Assembly: GCA_011109175.1 (NCBI GenBank)
Contig: RDEW01000003.1
Location: 248,001-312,000, forward strand
From: Dicyema japonicum
Taxonomy: Eukaryota; Dicyemida; Rhombozoa; Dicyemidae
Direction of reading: 5' to 3'
DNA length: 64,000 nucleotides
The position numbers and the translations under genes are program-made. Positions 59,401-64,000 of the stretch are shown here, piece after piece (the stretch's first letter is position 1; the number at the start of each line of letters is the position of its first letter). The notes under the pieces are model-generated. The model ran no database searches. It was not told the DNA's origin and was given only the letters and a program-made list of their open reading frames with translations.

Positions 59401-59615
59401 CTGTATTTTGCTGTTCAACCAACGAGTGAATACCTTCTTTTGGAGTCTTTCTTGTTCGGCTACATTATGAAATAGGTATTACAAGTCAGATTCTGCATTG
59501 AGAGCACGAATGACTGGCCTTCCCAGGTCCCTGGCGAAATGTCTACTGAGGCAGATCTTTTAATGCCAATTTTGTCAATATTGTCATCCTGAGAATATGT
59601 GTGTTGTTTTCTCAT
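50470..59615 (-). CDS. Giant CH-CH spectrin-repeat/coiled-coil protein, nesprin-like
   Basis: Start ATG at 59615. CH1 (59450-59030): SEQERLQKKVFTRWLNSKI, VVDDIFTDLADGIVIIKLLE, VKLVNINPSDLIGGRHSIIL. CH2 (58960-58650): LQINITDFGPSWRDGNNFMH, IPRLLEPD, and across a 23-nt intron VERPDEKSIMAYVSQFF, closest to nesprin/SYNE. Then about 8 kb of exons encode long charged helices with spectrin-like spacing, down to the stop at 50470. Roughly 2,700 residues if one transcript. CH pairs bind F-actin. No KASH-type membrane tail, EF hands or GAS2 domain is visible at the C-terminus, so anchoring to the nuclear envelope is not supported. Two or more genes, with an unseen boundary, remain possible. All resolved introns are 22-26 nt. 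Confidence 0.82.
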
Positions 59616-59619
59616 AATT

Positions 59620-60775
59620 TTGACAATTTTTGGAGCTAGGATACGGATTCGTATATATTTTTTAAATTTATTAATTATAAGATTATTATAAATTAATTTT
59701 TTATTTATTTTAATTAATATATTTAAAAAATTAGAAATTTAAGTTTAGGCGCCAAAATAGATTGAGAGTTACTTTTCATCATCTACTATATTAAGTAGTT
59801 TAAATTGTTAACCCCTAGGGACTGTTAAAAAGTGTACTACCAAGATATGCCGGGCAAAATCTTAAAATTAAGTAGTGTTATGTCAATTACATTTTTAACC
59901 CCTAGGGACTTTTTAAAAGTGCACAACCAAGACATGCCGTTCCCAGAGATCCTCCACTTTTACGTCAAGATTTTGTGGCCCATGCAAGAAAAAGATTTAG
60001 AATTTCTCTTCTACCTAAATATAGACTTCACACACCGTAGACGTAGAAAGAACAGTAGGGAGTATACCACAAACGAACTCATAAGTATTTATTCCTACGG
60101 CAAGCGTGGAAGTGTTTTAACTAACTATTTAGGCATTGTGCTGAAAAGTGGATAAGGGATCGGTTAAGGAGGTTTTTCTTGCTTCTCTTACGTCTTGTCG
60201 CAGACCTGGTCGACCAATCATTCCCAATCTTCTCAGTTGTAGTAATAAGGAATATAATCACTAGGACTTTTTATGGCAGTTAAAGTTCACATATATCACT
60301 AATAATAGCATTATAGTTTTTCACATTAGTGTCTTTGAAATTTCTGTTTTTTTTCACATTAAAACTTCCAACTTTTTACTGCCCTCTCAACACAACATGT
60401 TACAAGACATTCGCTTAAATCAGAATAGTAACTTCTGTTATATCTTGAATTTTCATTTCAATTACGCTTATAAGTTCATTTACCAAAATATTTATTTACT
60501 TTCGCTAGATCTTTCGCAACTGCAATTTACTAAATTTTTCTTTTTTGAGGCTAAAATTGCCGCGCTCATCCGGGATCCGACGGTAGATCAATTCTAAAGA
60601 ACTTAATAATGCAGTCAAGAATTTTATTAAGTGGAATGTCTGCTTGCAGAGATATAGCTTAAAGGATTTATAAAGTTCTCTAGTTGGCACTAATTTGGAT
60701 TGAATATAAGATTTTGAATCTAAAATTTTAAAATTTAAACAATACTCAATCTTCATTGGTGTGTATAGACTATTT
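59620..60775. other. Intergenic; short ORFs and a direct repeat
   Basis: A block TAACCCCTAGGGACT..AAAGTG.AC.ACCAAGA.ATGCCG occurs at about 59810-59850 and again at about 59902-59942. The plus frame 59832-60155 spans it and reads EKDLEFLFYLNIDFTHRRRR; no family recognised. Confidence 0.35.
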
Positions 60776-60779
60776 TGTT

Positions 60780-61735
60780 GCATATCCTCGTCACCTCAAA
60801 ACAGTCATTTGCTTGATCGATTTACAAAAGGCCTTCGACTCTGTCTCAAGGAAAGTTTGCCCTCCCCGTCAACCCCAATATAAAACTTTGGCTTGCTAAC
60901 TTCATTAATGGAAGAAGGGCCCGGGTATACATGGATGGGACCAAATCAGTTTAAAGATTACTACCCAATGGTATCCCACAAGGTTCCCCTCTACCAGTCA
61001 GATTTACCACAACCCGATATTAAAGACGATTTCCTCCTATCATATACTGATGACTTATTAATCGGATCCCGCGATCAAGATATCTCAAAGGCATCAGAAA
61101 GACTACAAGAATACCTTCACAAGATTCAAATTTGGCTAAATTATAACCGGCTTGATTTATCTACTGAAAAATCTTCGTCCTTATTTACCTCAGACAAACG
61201 ACTTGGACAAATGACAGTAATTTATCAAACAGACAAAAATACCTTTCAAAAAAACTGAAAATCTTGGGATCACCTTCAACACACATGTCCTTTTCATCTC
61301 ACGTCGACGATATCTCTGGAATCTGCTCAAGAAAGCTAGGGATAATCAAAACTATTTTCGGTGGCATTAAAACCCCTTTCCCAGCTTTGAAATTTTTGTA
61401 CAAACAAAAGCCATCTATCAGCTATGCCTGTACGTCATGGGGAATCAATCTGTCCTGGACGAACAAACAAAGAATCCGGGACATTCGGCCTTAACAGCCA
61501 CTACTATTAGTAATCTCGGGAAACTATAAAAACTAATACCCCCATCACTTGAAGATCTTATCCAACAAAATGGAAAGGGATTTGCTACCCTGTGCAGGTA
61601 GTGCAATCTTATAGAAGGGTATACATCACCCCTCTCCAATTCCTATTCCCGAAACCACCTCGCTCACAAAGAAGTTGTGTTGGATCTCAGAAGGCGCACA
61701 AGGAGAAAATGAGAAATCTGATTGAGGCCTTCGAG
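60780..61735 (+). pseudogene. Jockey-like LINE RT fragment
   Basis: NGIPQGSPL (shifted), LLSYTDDLLIGSRDQDI (catalytic box with Thr), IQIWLNYNRLDLSTEKSSS, LGITFNTHMSFSSHVDDI, PSISYACTSWGINLSWT in successive frames. It is followed near 61780 by a TAA tract. Confidence 0.7.
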
Positions 61736-61794
61736 ATTACTTAATTAATTTATTAATTAAATTAACTATCGGTGTTCTTGAGTTAAAAATAATA

Positions 61795-62185
61795 ATAAAT
61801 AGCCCTAGTAATCACACTTATCGAGGTTGGGATCACATCACAGAAGTGCCTCAAATAGATTGAAGCGGAAAAGTTCAATGAGTATGACCTGCTGGCCTAT
61901 AAAAATAGTTATCATGACTTGGACGGAATTTTATCAAAAATCTTTGGACCTCCTCAAAATGGAGGAGAGAGTCAAAGCTTATACAGTTTCAGTTGCCACA
62001 ACTTGGTACTCTTTGACGTGCAAGTTGAGGCGAGACATGGAGTATTGGTGCCTATCCAGGAAAAGGTTGAGGCTGAATGTCAAACCGAGGAGGTCTCTGA
62101 ATTAGGAATGCACGTTAACAAAGATACGGCCATTCGGATAATGGAAGAAGGGCTTGCTAAGCAACTAATAAATTAATTAGCTATG
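61795..62185 (+). pseudogene. LINE ORF C-terminal fragment
   Basis: VITLIEVGITSQKCLK, stop, IEAEKFNEYDLLAY, then in another frame IVIMTWTEF..RVKAYTVSVATTWYSL. This is the same C-terminal region as at 2290-2960. The 85-codon open frame here is a by-product and not a host exon. Confidence 0.6.
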
Positions 62186-62534
62186 ATTATCAAATTCGTT
62201 TGATTAATAAATCAATCAAAAATTAATTTTATCTCGTGATTTATGTCAATTTAAATTTTATAATTATATTTTTATGAATTCTTTTTCATAAATTTTCAAA
62301 AATAAATTCAAATATATTCCGACCTGGTCTTGAACTTCCCAACATTTCAGGCCATTTTAAAAAATTTGGAGCTCCAACAGTGTCCGGCTGTAATTATATT
62401 CTCAGTTCTTTGCATTATGACTGAAATTCAATTTTTGCTAAAATTTCGTTGAGTTTAGAAAAACATCTATGAAATGAAATTACTCCAAAGACCAAAGGTA
62501 AAACCCACTAATACCGTGAACCTGAGGAGTTCCA

Positions 62535-62740
62535 ATAGAGTCCTCATTCAAGCACAGTGATCCAGTGGACATTGTCCGGGAAGCTGAGGTCGAAACTAAA
62601 ACTCGTCGCCAGGGAGTGAAATAGTCTCCCAGTGGAATGAAAAGATAGATCCTTTTGAATGTCGGTTAGGGATTGGGCGTCTCCTGAGTAAGGTGGATCA
62701 GATGGCTCCACTAGAGGGAAGAAAGATAATTCTTCAAAAC
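62535..62740 (-). repeat. Interspersed repeat family R1, copy
   Basis: Collinear with 35415-35610 over about 190 bases. Flanking 62200-62530 and 62745-62930 are AT-rich and featureless to me. Confidence 0.6.
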
Positions 62741-62929
62741 CCCACCACGAAACCAATAAAATTATGGATTGCTTTTATTTTTATAGAATAAAAAATTTTC
62801 CGATTATAAGCAAATAAATTTTTAATTGAATTTCTAATAACAAATAATAGTCCTTTCTCATAAGGGGGTAAATGTTTCTATTAGTGAACTTCCACTTGGC
62901 AAGACACGAATTTATTTTTAAGCGTGAAA

Positions 62930-63140
62930 GGACAATTATGCTTATTAATCGTAGGAAGGGGGTTAAGGCATGTTCTTCACTTCCTTTCCTTCAGTTGTGT
63001 GCGAGTTTCTTTAGACAATCCAGTTCCACTGTGAGATATCGCTAATTACGGTGTTACTTATAAATCCAGGAGGCATTGTAGATCGATTGAACGTTCAGCC
63101 TAGATGAACAGAGACTCGAACCTTTAAACAGCTGGCACTT
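62930..63140 (-). mobile_element. tRNA-related SINE, copy 3
   Basis: Reverse complement has AGGTTCGAGTCTC (B box), GATCTACAATGCC, CACAGTGGAACTGGATTGTC and CTCGCACACAACTG, then GTGAAGAACATGCC, matching the order in 34097-34426. The A-box half is eroded. Confidence 0.65.
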
Positions 63141-63391
63141 ATGGCAGTTCGGGGCTTATTAGATGGAATAATTTATTGCAAAAAATATGAAAGGCTATAT
63201 AATACAATTAAACCTCAAATTAATTGTTCAGGATTTATTGATAAATTATTATTATTATTAAAAATAATTAAATTAATTTTTTTAACTTCGCTAATTTTGA
63301 GTAAAATATACGCAGAAGCGTTAAATCGGCCATTAAATTTCCACTAAGTTGTCGATATTTTAAATATCTAGCAACGAAAAAATATTAATAA

Positions 63392-64000
63392 ATGTCGTCT
63401 TCCAAGATAAATGAGTCCGATAACTCCATCGGATGTAGAAAAGCATCGATTAACGTTAACTCAACCTCTTTAATTTAGATACTTGAGTTCAACATCTACA
63501 ATTGGCCCAATGAATGCTGGGACTCTGAGCGGAACCTCGGCTGGCTTAAAATGTCAAAGTATGCAGAGTCCCTGGGAATAGTCAAGTCATTATTATTCCT
63601 ATTTAAGGGCACCTGGGCATTTAAATTTGAGAGAAATAAGAAAAATTATAAACAAGCGCTTTGATTCTCTCGAAAATATTATTTTTTGAAAAACGTGGGA
63701 CGAAACTTCACTGCAGTATAGATTGGCCTGATGATTAAGATTCAAAGAGAACAGGAAGGGGAGTTCAGACTGAAGCACTTTGTAAATAAATCCATGTTCT
63801 CAAATGAGCTGTTTATACTCCAAACCACCGGCCACCTTAAACCACTAGAATACAGAAAACAGATCGAAGATGGTTTGTGTTTTACTTCTCGAAATTATAC
63901 CTCCACTAAATTCGTAGGGAGTCCCAGACACTTGAGAACCCCCGTAAGAGTCATTCAGGAAAATTCCTCATCTTTCCAAAAAAGGCAGGATACTCCAATC
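63392..64000 (+). CDS. Unrecognised gene, 5' part, runs off the window
   Basis: ATG at 63392 (MSSSKINESDNSIG), a 24-nt GT...AG intron at 63455-63478, then an exon reading NIYNWPNECWDSERNLGW. A second 22-nt intron is plausible near 63584, after which the frame closes at about 63690. An open frame from 63731 (MIKIQREQEGEFRLKHFVN) continues to the window end. Either one gene with an unresolved junction or two adjacent genes. No family recognised. Confidence 0.45.

Noticed and set aside
61919-62176. 85-codon frame that first looked like the last exon of a host gene after a GT...AG intron
   Set aside because: The sequence before it (EVGITSQ..YDLLAY) and the overlapping frame (RVKAYTVSVATT) match the C-terminus of a LINE lineage.
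1-64000. CRISPR array, bacterial operons or rRNA genes
   Set aside because: No direct-repeat/spacer pattern, ribosome-binding sites or rRNA-like sequence; gene structure is eukaryotic throughout.

Overview
The window is AT-rich metazoan nuclear DNA. The genes I could resolve are split by spliceosomal introns of only about 22-37 nt, most of them 22-28 nt, with GT...AG ends and standard genetic code. Introns this short, together with animal genes (Shaker-type K+ channel, nesprin-like CH/spectrin-repeat protein, kinesin-13, ARPC3, a TDRD12/Yb-like piRNA-pathway helicase), point to a dicyemid mesozoan (Dicyema-like). That assignment is inference. Because the exons are so small, simple ORF calling fragments the real genes, and one gene (17063-17654) is almost invisible to it.

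Layout of host genes. 6607-7576 (+): three-exon multi-pass membrane protein. 17063-17654 (-): hidden seven-exon gene for a secreted saposin-like protein. 26025-28145 (-): kinesin-13. 36576-37169 (-): four-exon ARPC3. 38433-39610 (-): Shaker-type Kv channel carrying a one-base frameshift just after the selectivity filter. 43117-47643 (-): TDRD12/Yb-like helicase-CCCH-tudor-CS gene, with a divergent short ORF at 47770. 50470-59615 (-): giant two-CH-domain, coiled-coil/spectrin-repeat gene. 63392-64000 (+): start of an unrecognised gene running off the window. ARPC3 and the nesprin-like protein act on actin and nuclear or cortical anchoring, kinesin-13 on microtubule depolymerisation, and the TDRD12-like protein probably on transposon silencing. 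I see no operon-like functional grouping.

The rest is mobile-element debris. There are at least four LINE lineages: an RT plus endonuclease-like element at 9545-12508 with copies at 4780-5990 and 17830-19740; a 2A-containing EN-RT element at 21784-25416; an RT element at 28250-29315; and jockey-like fragments at 13290, 31790, 40280, 48050 and 60780. A tRNA-related SINE family has three copies; one has a 10-bp target duplication and shares its 3' tail with the 28-29 kb LINE. DNA transposons include two hAT relics, Tigger/pogo pieces, an integrase-bearing element split by the SINE, and two TA-flanked MITE-like elements, one of which contains a 21-bp minisatellite. An undescribed short repeat family recurs about nine times.
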